From positions 124,001-188,000 of the forward strand of contig JAFKEE010000032.1 in assembly GCA_017307505.1 (NCBI GenBank): a DNA stretch of 64,000 bases, written 5' to 3'. The stretch is from Acidobacteriota bacterium. GTDB lineage: Bacteria; Acidobacteriota; Terriglobia; Bryobacterales; Bryobacteraceae. Numbering within the stretch: the stretch's first letter is position 1; the number at the start of each line of letters is the position of its first letter. The notes beneath the pieces were generated by a model. The model had not been told where the DNA came from, ran no database searches, and worked only from the letters and a program-made list of their open reading frames with translations. Below are positions 44,179-53,682 of the stretch, piece by piece. Made by a program: the position numbers and the translations under genes.

Positions 44179-46574
44179 GGCCTGGCTCGGTCGTCATTCC
44201 GGTGTTGGGCGCGGCGGGTGTCGCCGTGCTCGCGGGGCTGTTTGCGGCTCACGACAGCGCAACCCGGCAGTGGCAGCCGAAGATGACGCGCGCAGAAGCG
44301 ATCAGCGTGGCGCAGAAGCTGGCGCAGGAGTATGGCACCAACATCTCAGGGTGGTCGACGTTTGTGTCCACGCGGATCGAGCGTCAGCACACGTCCCTGC
44401 GCAAGGCATTTGGGAACAAGCCGATCCTGGAGCCGTTCGCTCCGCTGCAGATCCGGGTGCTGGCGGTCTCAGCGAAGGATTCAGAGGCGGTACAGGTGAC
44501 TCTGGCGGCGGATGGGCGGCCGATGGGCTACCTGGACCGGCATCCTAAAGCTCAGCCTGTGAAATCGAAGGAAGAAGAGGCGGCCGGCCTGGCGGAGCGG
44601 GAGTTGCACCGGTATGCGGGCGCCTCCGCGGACCGGTTCGAACGCACGGCGAGCGGTGTACGGAGCCAGGAAGGTGTGCGCTCGGCGTTTGAGAGGGCCG
44701 ATCCGGATTCTCCCGGCATGGTGGCGCACCTTGAAGTAGTGACCAGCGGTTCGCACGTCGTGCGGGTGAATTACACGCTGGACGTGGCGGCGCGCTTGAC
44801 GGCGCCGATCCGGGAAGCGAACGCGCGGGTGCAGGGCTTCAAGGTGGGGGTCCGGGTCGTGGTGAGCCTGGCGATGACGCTGCTGGCGACGTACCTGGTG
44901 TTCGCCCGCCTGACGAAGCGGAAGGATCACGCCGCATTCGGGTATCGCGCTGTGTTGATGGTGGGCGTCCCGATTGTGCTGGCGGTGCTGGGTGGGGCGG
45001 CCCGATCCGATGGCGCGTTCCGCTCGTTCGAAAGCGGCGGGCTGGGCGACGCAAACGTCGTGATCACGCTGGCGATTTACGCCTTCCTGGGTTTGACGGT
45101 ATTTGTGCTGGCGGCGGCGGGTTATTCGATACTACCCGTGACCGAACGGCCGCGGTGGGTCGGCCTGCGGTTGTTCACACTGGGCCGGTTGGGCGACCGG
45201 CACTTCGGGCGCGAGGTGGCGTTGGGCTTGTGCGCGGGCGCGGGCCTGGCCTGCCTGCCTTACCTGATCGCGGCAGTTCCGCTGTGGGGCGATACGGTGA
45301 TCGAGATCTTCGATCCCGGGTTTCTGTACGCGCCGGCGCCGGGGTTCGAGCCTTTCGAAGGCCTGATGCAGTCGTGGGAAACATACGGCTTCTTCGTCCT
45401 GGCGCTGCCCTGGGCGCTGTTCCAGATCCGGCGGCCGGCCCTGCGATGGGCGCTGCTGGCGACGGCCGGCGTGGTGTTCGCCGGGGCTTACCGGGATCCG
45501 TTCCCGGGCCTGATCTGGCCGAATCTTGTCTATGGCGCGGGGCTCATCGGCGGCCTGACACTCTTGTACCGGGCAACGGGCATGCTGGCGGTGTGGGTGG
45601 CTCCGGTGGGTATTTGGGCGGCGACGTATGCGGCGACTTTTCTGGCCTTGGGGCAAACAGCCGGCTGGCACGTGATTGCGGTGCAGGGCGTGGTGCTGGC
45701 GGCGGCCGCCGGCGTCTGGAGCTTCGGACGGGCCACGGACCAGGAGGCGGTGGAGACATCGATGGAGCCGGGCGAGCTGGGTCTTTCGCGCTCTGACCGC
45801 GACCGGCTGCAGGCGGAGTTCAGCGTGGCGCGCCGCGCGCAGCAGGGCATGCTGCCGTCGAGCGCTCCGGAGATTCCGGGATTCACGATCCAGGGCACCT
45901 GCGATCCGGCGCGCGAGGTGGGCGGGGATCTGTTCGACTACTTACCCTTCCCTGATGGCCAGTGGGGCTTCTGTGTGGCGGATGTATCGGGCAAGGGTGT
46001 ACCAGCGGCGCTCTATATGACATTGACGAAGGGCATGCTGGCATCGGCGCAGACGCGGCCGGCCGATCTGCCGTTGATCGCCTCGCGGCTGAACCGGTTT
46101 GTTTCCGAGACCGGCAAGCGGAAGACGTTCATCACGATGTCGCTGGGCGTCCTGGACGCGGAGAACCGGGTGTTCCGGCATATTCGCGCGGGCCATAATC
46201 CGCCGGTGCTGTATCGCTCGGCCACGAAGAGCTGTGAGTTCCTGCAGCCCAAAGGCGTGGGTTTGGGCATTACGGGCGGCCTGGTTTTTGACCGCAATCT
46301 TGAAGTGCAGGACGTGGAACTGCAGCCGGGCGATACGATTGTGTTGTATTCCGATGGCTTGACCGAGTGCATGAACTCGAAGCAGGAGCAGTTTGGCGAA
46401 GACAGGCTGGTGAGTGTGGTGCAGCACTCGGCGCACCTGAATGCACGAGGGATCGAATCCGCGATTCTTGAGGCGGCTCGTACGTTTCGTGGAGAGGCCG
46501 ATCCGCATGACGATTTGACCGTTGTGGTGCTGCGCGCTGAAAATGGACCAGTTACCCGGCGGAGCCAGACGTAG
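44175..46574 (+). CDS. Multi-pass membrane PP2C/SpoIIE phosphatase, paralogue of upstream gene
   Basis: 799 residues from GTG 44175, chosen because it overlaps the previous stop (GTGA) and yields the helix VIPVLGAAGVAVLAGLFAA; the reading frame remains open much farther upstream but antisense-like. The N-terminal region has MTRAEAISVAQKLAQEYG and ISGWSTFV, matching its neighbour. A helix near 220 and about eight helices over 245-540 follow. The PP2C domain (about 560-795) is intact: GGDLFDYLP, VADVSGKGVPAALYM, RAGHNPPVLY, YSDGLTEC and DDLTVVVL. Probably a membrane sensor that dephosphorylates the STAS protein at 46611. Confidence 0.85.
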   Translation: MRPGSVVIPVLGAAGVAVLAGLFAAHDSATRQWQPKMTRAEAISVAQKLAQEYGTNISGWSTFVSTRIERQHTSLRKAFGNKPILEPFAPLQIRVLAVSAKDSEAVQVTLAADGRPMGYLDRHPKAQPVKSKEEEAAGLAERELHRYAGASADRFERTASGVRSQEGVRSAFERADPDSPGMVAHLEVVTSGSHVVRVNYTLDVAARLTAPIREANARVQGFKVGVRVVVSLAMTLLATYLVFARLTKRKDHAAFGYRAVLMVGVPIVLAVLGGAARSDGAFRSFESGGLGDANVVITLAIYAFLGLTVFVLAAAGYSILPVTERPRWVGLRLFTLGRLGDRHFGREVALGLCAGAGLACLPYLIAAVPLWGDTVIEIFDPGFLYAPAPGFEPFEGLMQSWETYGFFVLALPWALFQIRRPALRWALLATAGVVFAGAYRDPFPGLIWPNLVYGAGLIGGLTLLYRATGMLAVWVAPVGIWAATYAATFLALGQTAGWHVIAVQGVVLAAAAGVWSFGRATDQEAVETSMEPGELGLSRSDRDRLQAEFSVARRAQQGMLPSSAPEIPGFTIQGTCDPAREVGGDLFDYLPFPDGQWGFCVADVSGKGVPAALYMTLTKGMLASAQTRPADLPLIASRLNRFVSETGKRKTFITMSLGVLDAENRVFRHIRAGHNPPVLYRSATKSCEFLQPKGVGLGITGGLVFDRNLEVQDVELQPGDTIVLYSDGLTECMNSKQEQFGEDRLVSVVQHSAHLNARGIESAILEAARTFRGEADPHDDLTVVVLRAENGPVTRRSQT

Positions 46575-46610
46575 GATCCATTACGATAGGCGGAGGGAGA
46601 AAAGGAATTC

Positions 46611-46979
46611 GTGGCCACCAACTTTCAGATTGAACGCAGAGACCAGGGCGCGGTGCGGGTGTTGGCGCTGGATGGGTACCTGGACGCGCATACGGCGCCG
46701 CACTTTGAGAATGCGATTCAGGAAGAGATGCAGGCAGGCAACCTGAACCTGATTGCGGACTGCGGGGGCCTCACCTACATCTCCTCAGCGGGGCTGGGTG
46801 TCTTCATGAGTTTCATTGAGGAGATCCGGGAAGCCGGCGGGGATATTAAGCTGGCTGCGATTGCGCCGAAGGTCTATCAGGTTTTTGAGGTACTGGGCTT
46901 CCCTGCCCTGTTCGACATTCTGGATACCGTGGAGGCTGCCGAAGCGAAGTTCGCCGAGGGCGGCCGGAAGGAGTTCTGA
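46611..46979 (+). CDS. STAS-domain anti-sigma-factor antagonist (RsbV/SpoIIAA-like)
   Basis: 122 residues from GTG 46611 with a purine-rich ribosome-binding region (GGAGGGAGAAAAGGA). The STAS fold is clear: LDGYLDAHTAPHFENAI, then TYISSAGLGVFMS with the phosphorylatable Ser at about 57-58, then FEVLGFPALFDILDT. It should bind the kinase encoded next when unphosphorylated. Cytoplasmic. Confidence 0.9.
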   Translation: MATNFQIERRDQGAVRVLALDGYLDAHTAPHFENAIQEEMQAGNLNLIADCGGLTYISSAGLGVFMSFIEEIREAGGDIKLAAIAPKVYQVFEVLGFPALFDILDTVEAAEAKFAEGGRKEF

Positions 46980-46982
46980 CCC

Positions 46983-47417
46983 ATGCCGTCGTTTGAGAAG
47001 ACCTTCTCCCTGAAAGTGCCTTCGTCCACGGAAAACCTGGCGATGATCCGGGACTTCGTCTCCAACATCGGAGTCCAGGTGGGTTTCAATGAAGGCGAGG
47101 TGGCGCGCCTGGCGCTGGCCGTCGACGAGGCCTGTGCAAATGTGATCGAGCACGCCTACGGGCTGGAGGCGACTCACGACGTCACTATCCGGGCCGTGGT
47201 GGATGACGACACCCTGCGTTTCGAGATCATCGACACGGGCCGCGGCTTCGATCCGGCGCAGATGCATCCGCAGGAGGTGGAGGAACTGATCCGCCAGCGG
47301 AAGTCCGGAGGCCTGGGACTGCGGCTGATTCGCACCATCATGGACGATGTGCAGTACCGCATAGTACCGGGCGAGAAGAATGAACTGCGGATGGTCAAGA
47401 AGCTGAAGAAGCACTAA
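46983..47417 (+). CDS. Anti-sigma-factor serine kinase (RsbW/SpoIIAB-like)
   Basis: 144 residues of the GHKL ATPase fold. The N-box is LALAVDEACANVIEHAYG, the G1 box is DTGRGFD, and the G2 box is GGLGLRLIRTIMDDV. It starts 3 bases after the STAS gene. In known systems it phosphorylates the STAS protein and holds back a sigma factor or another partner; the partner is not encoded here. Confidence 0.9.
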   Translation: MPSFEKTFSLKVPSSTENLAMIRDFVSNIGVQVGFNEGEVARLALAVDEACANVIEHAYGLEATHDVTIRAVVDDDTLRFEIIDTGRGFDPAQMHPQEVEELIRQRKSGGLGLRLIRTIMDDVQYRIVPGEKNELRMVKKLKKH

Positions 47418-48090
47418 GCGGAGTACGGGTGGGTCTGGAAGGATTAGATGGGGCGGCCCGAAGGACCGCCCCCGACGCCTGGTAGCTGTGGAGGAGAGTC
47501 AGACACAAGGCGTCAGCTCGCAAGAAGCCAATGGCGTAAGCCGCCAACACACGTAAAGGGCTTAAGCTCCTCCTCCAGAGCTTGGGGAAATGCTATCCCA
47601 AAACCCGGCACATATCAAGAGTTTTGGATAGCTATTTCGTATGGGACGCGGAAGATTGACGCCAATATTGGCGCACGCGGAACCGGGACCGCCGAGAGAG
47701 CTACGGCGTGTTGTACGGCGCGTGGCGCCGGACAGGCGGGCGGAGTGTAGCGGACCGCACACTCTGGCGTAAGCATATACTAATGCAGCAATATTTGCGG
47801 CACCTGCGTTGCGGTGGGATGCGTTTGCGGGAAGTGTCGAAGACAGCTGTAGAGCAGTGAACATGCGGTGACCTGCGGCCGCGGATCAGGTAATCCTTAC
47901 AACACGAACTGGCCATCCATCCGGCCGCCTATCCCGATAATTCCCGGGCCGAATTCGCCCAATCCAGATCAAAATGCAAGAGCAGGCTATGCGACCGGCC
48001 GGTGCAGAACCCGTGATCGGCACAGAGGGTTACAGACCATGCCGCCAGTGCCGATGGCAACCGGGTTTGCAGCCATCCGGCTTCACAAGT
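47418..48090. other. 673-base non-coding interval with several inverted repeats
   Basis: No credible gene. Structures seen: a GAA-loop hairpin at 47451-47471 (GGGCGG with CCGCCC, near the kinase stop, without T-run); AAGCTC/GAGCTT around 47562-47581; GCTATCC(C)AAAAC with GTTTTGGATAGC around 47592-47633; a perfect 14-bp palindrome at 47660; and ATCGGCAC/GTGCCGAT at 48016-48055. It is followed by the convergent gene at 48091. Confidence 0.5.
47660..47673. promoter_or_regulatory. Perfect 14-bp palindrome CGCCAATATTGGCG
   Basis: A symmetric site in the non-coding interval after the anti-sigma kinase gene. It might bind a dimeric regulator. No promoter can be assigned to it. Confidence 0.3.
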
Positions 48091-49371
48091 CTACAACGGG
48101 AGTGCGGCCCTCACAGAATCCAAAAGGTCCTGATGGTTCTGGTACGAAGCCTGAATTACCGTACTGGTACCTGGGCTGTCGGGCCGCCAGCGCGCAAACA
48201 TCCGTTCACTGGCATAGCCCGCAAAGACGGTGATGAGGGGGACGCCCAGGGCAGCGGCGACATGCTGCCCGGCGGAGTCATAGCCCACGTAGAGCCGGCT
48301 GGCCGCGATCATGGCGGCAAAGGAGGCGAAGGAGCCTTCGTGGAGCCCGATGCGGTCAGCGGAAAGTCCGGTGCTCGCAATGGCGCGGCGGACGCGCTCT
48401 TCCTCTTCGCTGCCGGGCGCGCCGGCATCGACCATGACGAGGCCGGGCCTGGAGGCCAGCAATTTGAGGAGTTCGGACTCGAAGGGGTCTTCGACGCGCT
48501 TGGCGGGATTCTCGCCGACGCCGAGGCTGACCGTGGTGACGGGCTGGGCCCCGAAGTCGTATTGGAACTTGGGATGGAGCCAGGGCTGGGCGTCTTCCAC
48601 GCCCAAGGTCTGCTGAGCCCATTGACGGGTGAGCTGCGGCAGCGAGGCGAGGGAATCGGCGCCGAAAGAACGGCTCTCGAAGAGGTGATGCCGATCGGGC
48701 GGGCAGACCGGGAGCAGGCCAAGCTGGGTGAGGCGGGAGTCGGGATCGAGGACGAGGCTGTTGGGCTGGTCGAGTGCCTTTTTGAGGTCGTGGTAGACGG
48801 CCAGGCGGTCGGTCAGCAGGCCGCGGCGGCCATAAGCAACGGGCAGGTGATGCAGGTGGGGCGAGCTCTCGAAGAGCTCCCACGCCTTCTTTGGGCCCAC
48901 GAACCAGATGCGGGCCTTGGGGAAGCGCTGGCGGGCGGCGTCCAGCAGGATGCTGGTGACGGCGACATCGGCGCCGAGGGTAACGCGCGACAGGACGAAG
49001 ACGTTGTCCGGATCGAATGTAACGGGCCTTACATTTCGAACCTGGCGGTAGCGGGTCAGGAGGCCAGCCGCAGGGAGCTCCGGCAGAGCACGTTCGATGA
49101 CGGCGGAGAACAGGGCGGCGTAGACGTCGCAGAGCGCGGGCTCGAAGAGATCGGCCAGACGTTCCACCAGGATCGAGAACAGGGCGCGCGTGGCCGGGGC
49201 GGCGAGGCGCTCATCCTCATCGAGGGCTTCGTCGGTGAGCGCCAGCAGGACATCCTGTGGCCACTGGGAGCCGCGCAGGCAGTGATTCAGGAGTTCAACC
49301 GCCAGTTCGGCGGGAGCAATACTTTCCAAATTGGGTCCACCGTCTCTCCGGCACCGGGCGGGTGCCGGCAA
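48091..49371 (-). CDS. Glycosyltransferase family 9-like protein
   Basis: 426 residues from a TTG start; TTG at 49329 is an alternative, and no ATG is near. The N-terminal 125 residues are helical and not recognised. From about 125 the sequence resembles ADP-heptosyltransferase-type GT9: VLSRVTLGADVAVTSILLD, ARIWFVG, TTVSLGVGENPAKR, and near the end YVGYDSAGQHVAAALGVPLI, the nucleotide-sugar region. The typical heptosyltransferase context is missing, so the donor is unknown. Confidence 0.7.
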   Translation of the reverse strand: MPAPARCRRDGGPNLESIAPAELAVELLNHCLRGSQWPQDVLLALTDEALDEDERLAAPATRALFSILVERLADLFEPALCDVYAALFSAVIERALPELPAAGLLTRYRQVRNVRPVTFDPDNVFVLSRVTLGADVAVTSILLDAARQRFPKARIWFVGPKKAWELFESSPHLHHLPVAYGRRGLLTDRLAVYHDLKKALDQPNSLVLDPDSRLTQLGLLPVCPPDRHHLFESRSFGADSLASLPQLTRQWAQQTLGVEDAQPWLHPKFQYDFGAQPVTTVSLGVGENPAKRVEDPFESELLKLLASRPGLVMVDAGAPGSEEEERVRRAIASTGLSADRIGLHEGSFASFAAMIAASRLYVGYDSAGQHVAAALGVPLITVFAGYASERMFARWRPDSPGTSTVIQASYQNHQDLLDSVRAALPL

Positions 49372-49435
49372 TCCAACGTGTACGCAGAATCAGGGGCGGG
49401 GCGGACCGCTCAGGATTCCGCCCCGCCTGAGGGCA

Positions 49436-50314
49436 TCAAGCCTTGAAGTACTTACCGACGATCAGCTCGAGCTTCTGGTAGGTCGCCGCAGGGACGGTCG
49501 ACTTGTCGGTGAGAATGGCGTACTCCAGCGCGCTGGCGCAGCCGCAGGAGCGCGGGCCGCCGGAGGTAAGTCCGACCGCGGCCTTCACCACCTTGGCGGC
49601 GTTCTCGGCGTTGTGGGTGAGGTTGCGGATGATGTCGGCCACGGTGACGGCGTCGTGATCGGGATGCCAGCAGTCGTAGTCGGTGACCATCGCGATGGTG
49701 GAGTAGCAGATTTCGGCTTCCCGCGCGAGCTTGGCTTCCTGGAGATTGGTCATGCCGATGACGTCCATGCCCCAGCTGCGGTAGAGATTCGATTCCGCCT
49801 TGGTCGAGAAGGCGGGGCCTTCCATGCAGATGTAGGTGCCGCCGAGTTTGGACGCGACGCCGGCATGCTGGCAGGCCTGGCTGAGCGTCGCCGCGAGATG
49901 GTGGCAGACGGGATCGGCGAAGCTGATGTGGGCCACCAGGCCTTCTCCGAAGAACGTGGAGATGCGGCCGCGCGTGCGATCGACAAACTGATCGGGGATG
50001 ACAAAATCGAGCGGCTTGTGTTCTTCCTTGAGGCTGCCGACGGCGCTGAGCGAGATGATGGTCTCGATACCCAGCTTCTTGAATCCGTAGATGTTGGCGC
50101 GGAAGTTCAACTCGGAGGGGCTGATGCGGTGGCCGCGGCCATGGCGGGCCAGAAAAGCCACGGGCTTGCCTTCGAGTTCACCGACGACGTAGGGATCGGA
50201 CGGATCGCCAAACGGGGTATCTACCTTCACCTCGCGCTGGTTGGTGAAGCCGGGCATGGAGTAGAGGCCGCTGCCTCCGATGATGCCGATCTTGGGATTC
50301 AGACTTTCAGCCAT
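49436..50314 (-). CDS. mtnP: S-methyl-5'-thioadenosine phosphorylase
   Basis: 292 residues. [36 protein letters not shown] and [20 protein letters not shown] are diagnostic of the MTAP branch of purine phosphorylases, with [18 protein letters not shown] completing the nucleoside site. It splits methylthioadenosine to adenine and methylthioribose-1-phosphate for methionine salvage. The ATG at 50314 lies 16 bases inside the MeaB gene end. Confidence 0.93.
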   Translation of the reverse strand: MAESLNPKIGIIGGSGLYSMPGFTNQREVKVDTPFGDPSDPYVVGELEGKPVAFLARHGRGHRISPSELNFRANIYGFKKLGIETIISLSAVGSLKEEHKPLDFVIPDQFVDRTRGRISTFFGEGLVAHISFADPVCHHLAATLSQACQHAGVASKLGGTYICMEGPAFSTKAESNLYRSWGMDVIGMTNLQEAKLAREAEICYSTIAMVTDYDCWHPDHDAVTVADIIRNLTHNAENAAKVVKAAVGLTSGGPRSCGCASALEYAILTDKSTVPAATYQKLELIVGKYFKA

Positions 50315-51183
50315 TCTTCGATGATCGTATATGGATCGCACTCTCTGCCAGCCACCCGGCGGACGGCCTGTGCTACCTGCTGGGGATCGAGGCGGGCCAT
50401 GACTCGTTCCGCGAACATCTGGCGCAGGCGATAGTCCCAGTGCGACTCGGTGCGGCGGGCGGGCAGATTGGCGCGGATTGTCTCCAGAGCGCCGAGGAGC
50501 TCCGGCAGACCGTCGCCGGTGGTGGCCACAGTCTTCACGAGAGGGCGCGGCCATTCGTGCATGTCCTGCTCCAGGCGGGCGGCGCCGGGCTGGTCGGCTT
50601 TGTTCAGCACGAAGACATCGGCGATCTCGAGGATGCCGGCCTTGATGGCCTGAACGTCGTCGCCCATGCCGGGAGCGAGGATGACAGCAGTGGCTTGGGC
50701 GAGACGGGCAACGTCGACCTCATCCTGGCCGACGCCGACGGTCTCGATGAGGATCCAGTCGAAGCCCGCGGCATCGAGGAGCAGGGCGAGGTCGTGAGTG
50801 GTGGGCGCGAGGCCGCCCAGGGCGCCCCGGGTCGCCATGGAACGGATGAACACGCCGGCGTCTTCGTGATGAGCCGCCATGCGGATGCGGTCGCCCAGGA
50901 TGGCGCCGCCGGAGAAGGGGCTGGAGGGATCGACGGCCAGCACCGCGACGCGCTGCTGGCGGCTTCGCAGCTGGGCGATCAGGGCTGAGGTGAGCGTGCT
51001 TTTCCCTGCCCCGGGCGCGCCGGTGATGCCCAGGGTGAAGGCGCGTCCGCTGTTCGGGAAGACCGTCTTCAGGATGACCGCGGAGCCGGGCGAGCGGTTC
51101 TCGACAAGGCTGCAGGCTCTGGCCAGGGCTCGGATGTCTCCGCTCAGGATGCGTTCAGGGAGAAGGGTCTGCGATCCGGCCAC
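50299..51183 (-). CDS. meaB: MeaB/ArgK-type G3E GTPase
   Basis: 294 residues. Walker [15 protein letters not shown] is at about 54-67, [19 protein letters not shown] is the switch/Mg region, [10 protein letters not shown] is the G3 region, and LNKAD is the base-specificity motif. MeaB protects and loads methylmalonyl-CoA mutase. The mutase is not in the window; an acyl-CoA dehydrogenase gene is 9 bases upstream. Confidence 0.9.
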   Translation of the reverse strand: MAGSQTLLPERILSGDIRALARACSLVENRSPGSAVILKTVFPNSGRAFTLGITGAPGAGKSTLTSALIAQLRSRQQRVAVLAVDPSSPFSGGAILGDRIRMAAHHEDAGVFIRSMATRGALGGLAPTTHDLALLLDAAGFDWILIETVGVGQDEVDVARLAQATAVILAPGMGDDVQAIKAGILEIADVFVLNKADQPGAARLEQDMHEWPRPLVKTVATTGDGLPELLGALETIRANLPARRTESHWDYRLRQMFAERVMARLDPQQVAQAVRRVAGRECDPYTIIEEWLKV

Positions 51184-51192
51184 TTGTCCAGT

Positions 51193-52338
51193 CTACTGGT
51201 TCTGCAGAAGCTGCCTGGCGATGACAAGCCGCTGGATCTCGCTGGTGCCTTCGCCGATGGTGCAAAGCTTCACATCGCGATAAAACTTTTCGACGGGGTA
51301 GTCCTTGATGAAGCCGTAGCCGCCATGGATCTGCAGCGCTTCGTTGCAGGCACGGACCGCCATTTCCGAGGCGAAGAGCTTGGCCATGGCGGATTCGCGG
51401 GTGACCCGGCGGCCCTGATCCTTCAACGCCGCGGCGCGCAACGTGAGAAGGCGCGCGGCCTCGATCTCGGTGGCCATGTCCACAAGCTTGTATTGGATGG
51501 CCTGAAATTCGCTGATGAACCGGCCGAACTGTTTGCGCTGCTTGCTGTACTTGAGGGCGGCATCGTAAGCGCCTTGCGCGCAGCCGATGCTTAAGGCGGC
51601 GATGGAGATGCGGCCGCCGTCCAGGATGCGCAGGCTGTCGACGAAGCCCTCGCCGGGCTGGCCCAGCATTTGCGACTCCGGCAGGCGGCAGTTGGAGAAG
51701 ATCACTTCGCCCGTGTCGGAGGCGCGCATGCCGAGCTTGTTCTCCTTCTTGCCTGTGCGGAAGCCGGGGGTGCCCTTTTCGACGATGAAGGCGGAGATGC
51801 CGTGGTGGGCGGCCAGCCGGTCTGTGACGGCCATGGCCACGCAAACCTGAGCGTGGTGGGCGTTCGTACAAAACGTTTTGGAGCCTTCGATGATCCAGTC
51901 CTCGCCGCTGGGTATGGCGCGCGTGCGTGTGCCGCCCGCGTCGGAGCCGGCATCGGGTTCAGTGAGCGACCAGCAGCCTAGCCACTCTCCGGAGGTCAGG
52001 TGCGGCAGGTAGCGCCGCTTCTGATCCTCACTCCCCGCCAGGTAGATGTGATTCGTGCAGAGCGACGTATGGGCGGCGACAATGAGCGCCACCGAGGGGT
52101 CAACGCGCGCGAGTTCCTCCACGATGATCGAGTAGTCGATGTAGGAGAGCCCGGCCCCGCCATACTCCTCCGGGAAGATGGAGCCCAGGCAACCCATCGC
52201 TCCCAGGCGGCCGATTGCGTCCGCAGGGAATGTCTGGGTTTCATCCCATTCCAGGACGTGAGGAGCGATCTCGGCTTCCGCAAACGCACGAATGGTCCGG
52301 CGCAAGTGCAGTTGTTCCGATGTGAACTCAAAGTCCAA
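51193..52338 (-). CDS. Acyl-CoA dehydrogenase
   Basis: 381 residues, normal length for the family. [19 protein letters not shown] is the FAD/substrate signature, [17 protein letters not shown] and [17 protein letters not shown] give the second signature with the catalytic Glu in GEGT. Short-chain or branched-chain substrates are likely from its overall similarity to butyryl/isovaleryl types, but this is not certain. With MeaB it suggests propionyl/branched-chain acid breakdown. Confidence 0.92.
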   Translation of the reverse strand: MDFEFTSEQLHLRRTIRAFAEAEIAPHVLEWDETQTFPADAIGRLGAMGCLGSIFPEEYGGAGLSYIDYSIIVEELARVDPSVALIVAAHTSLCTNHIYLAGSEDQKRRYLPHLTSGEWLGCWSLTEPDAGSDAGGTRTRAIPSGEDWIIEGSKTFCTNAHHAQVCVAMAVTDRLAAHHGISAFIVEKGTPGFRTGKKENKLGMRASDTGEVIFSNCRLPESQMLGQPGEGFVDSLRILDGGRISIAALSIGCAQGAYDAALKYSKQRKQFGRFISEFQAIQYKLVDMATEIEAARLLTLRAAALKDQGRRVTRESAMAKLFASEMAVRACNEALQIHGGYGFIKDYPVEKFYRDVKLCTIGEGTSEIQRLVIARQLLQNQ

Positions 52339-52436
52339 GCGACGCCTCCTCGCACGAGTTGCGGCTGGCGGTCCCAGTCTTATGCCATTGGATACGGCGA
52401 GGCGTTAAATGGTTGCAGCGGAGGAGGGTCCGGTTG

Positions 52437-53639
52437 TCAGACGATCTCTTCCTTCGCCGCGTCCCACTTCATCATGCGCTGCTGGCGATAGCTCTCGACG
52501 GCCATGCGGCAGGCGATGGAGGTGCGGAAACCGAGTTCGAACGGGCAGTTCGGCTCGCCGCCGTTGCGGATGCAGTCGAAGAAGTTCTGCATGTGCGCCT
52601 GGGGCGCGGTGATGGTGCTGCCGGTTTTCTCGGCCCTGTCCTTCACATTGACGCGCTGGGGCGTATAGCGGATCTGGTTGCCCTTCTGGATGGTGCCGTC
52701 GTCGCCCAGGACATCCTCGGTCACGCCGAGTTTGTCGTTGCCGAAGCCGGAATTCCAGGTGATGATCATGTCCTCGGGCTGTTCCATGGAGACGCACATG
52801 GAGTCGGGCACCTCGCGGCCGTCCTTCCAGAGATAGAGGCCGCCGGTCATCGTGACGGACTTGGGGATCTGGAGCTTCATGGCCTTGTACCAGAACGAGA
52901 CCTGGTGGCACATGTTCTCGTAGACATTGCCGCCCGAGTAGTCCCAGAAGAAGCGCCAGTTGATGTAGCGGTTCGCGTCGAACGGCCGTTCCGGATTGTC
53001 GCCCTGGAACTGCTTCCACAGGATGTTTTCGCTGTTCATGTCCGGGTACACAGGGCGAGACCATTGCGGCTTGCCATGCGGCGTGTTCCGGTACTGGCAC
53101 ATGTGGATGAAGGTGATTTTGCCCATCGGCTCTTCGGCCAGCATGCGCGCGGCGTCGGTGGCCTGGCCGGAGGAGCAGGACTGGTGGCCGATCTGGACCA
53201 CGCGGCCCGGGGCGTTCTTATAGGCCTCACGCATCTTCTTGGCGTGGGCGACGGTGAACGCCATCGTCTTTTCCTGATAGACGTGCTTGCCGGCGGCGAG
53301 GGCGGCCGTGAAGTGCTCGCAGTGCAGATGCTGCGGCGTGGCGATGAGGACCGCATCGATGGACTTGTCGTCGAGCAGGTAGCGGTGATCGAGGTAGGTC
53401 TTGATGTTCGGCGCGATCGCCTTGGCCTGTTCCAGACGGCGGGTGTAGATGTCGGCGGCAGCGACGAAGTCGATGTTGGGGCACGCAATGGCCCAGTGCA
53501 TGATCTCCTGGCCGCGGGCTCCGGGACCGATGATGCCGACACGCAAACGGTCATTGGCGCCGAGTACGGTGCCCGGAGCGGCCAGCGTGGTGGCGAGTCC
53601 GGACGCGACTGTACTCAGAAAATTACGACGGGAGCCCAT
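52437..53639 (-). CDS. Tat-exported Gfo/Idh/MocA-family oxidoreductase
   Basis: 400 residues. The signal MGSRRNFLSTVASGLATTLA is a twin-arginine type. The Rossmann start is VGIIGPGARGQEIM; the family's EKP motif is YQEKTMAF here (Thr instead of Pro), and DYSGGNVYENMCHQV is the substrate-side segment. Exported members of this family are frequent in Acidobacteriota and Planctomycetes; some act on sugars. Substrate unknown. Confidence 0.88.
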   Translation of the reverse strand: MGSRRNFLSTVASGLATTLAAPGTVLGANDRLRVGIIGPGARGQEIMHWAIACPNIDFVAAADIYTRRLEQAKAIAPNIKTYLDHRYLLDDKSIDAVLIATPQHLHCEHFTAALAAGKHVYQEKTMAFTVAHAKKMREAYKNAPGRVVQIGHQSCSSGQATDAARMLAEEPMGKITFIHMCQYRNTPHGKPQWSRPVYPDMNSENILWKQFQGDNPERPFDANRYINWRFFWDYSGGNVYENMCHQVSFWYKAMKLQIPKSVTMTGGLYLWKDGREVPDSMCVSMEQPEDMIITWNSGFGNDKLGVTEDVLGDDGTIQKGNQIRYTPQRVNVKDRAEKTGSTITAPQAHMQNFFDCIRNGGEPNCPFELGFRTSIACRMAVESYRQQRMMKWDAAKEEIV

Positions 53640-53682
53640 GCGCTGATGATAGCGAATTTGTCAGAATGATTCTGCGATCCCG

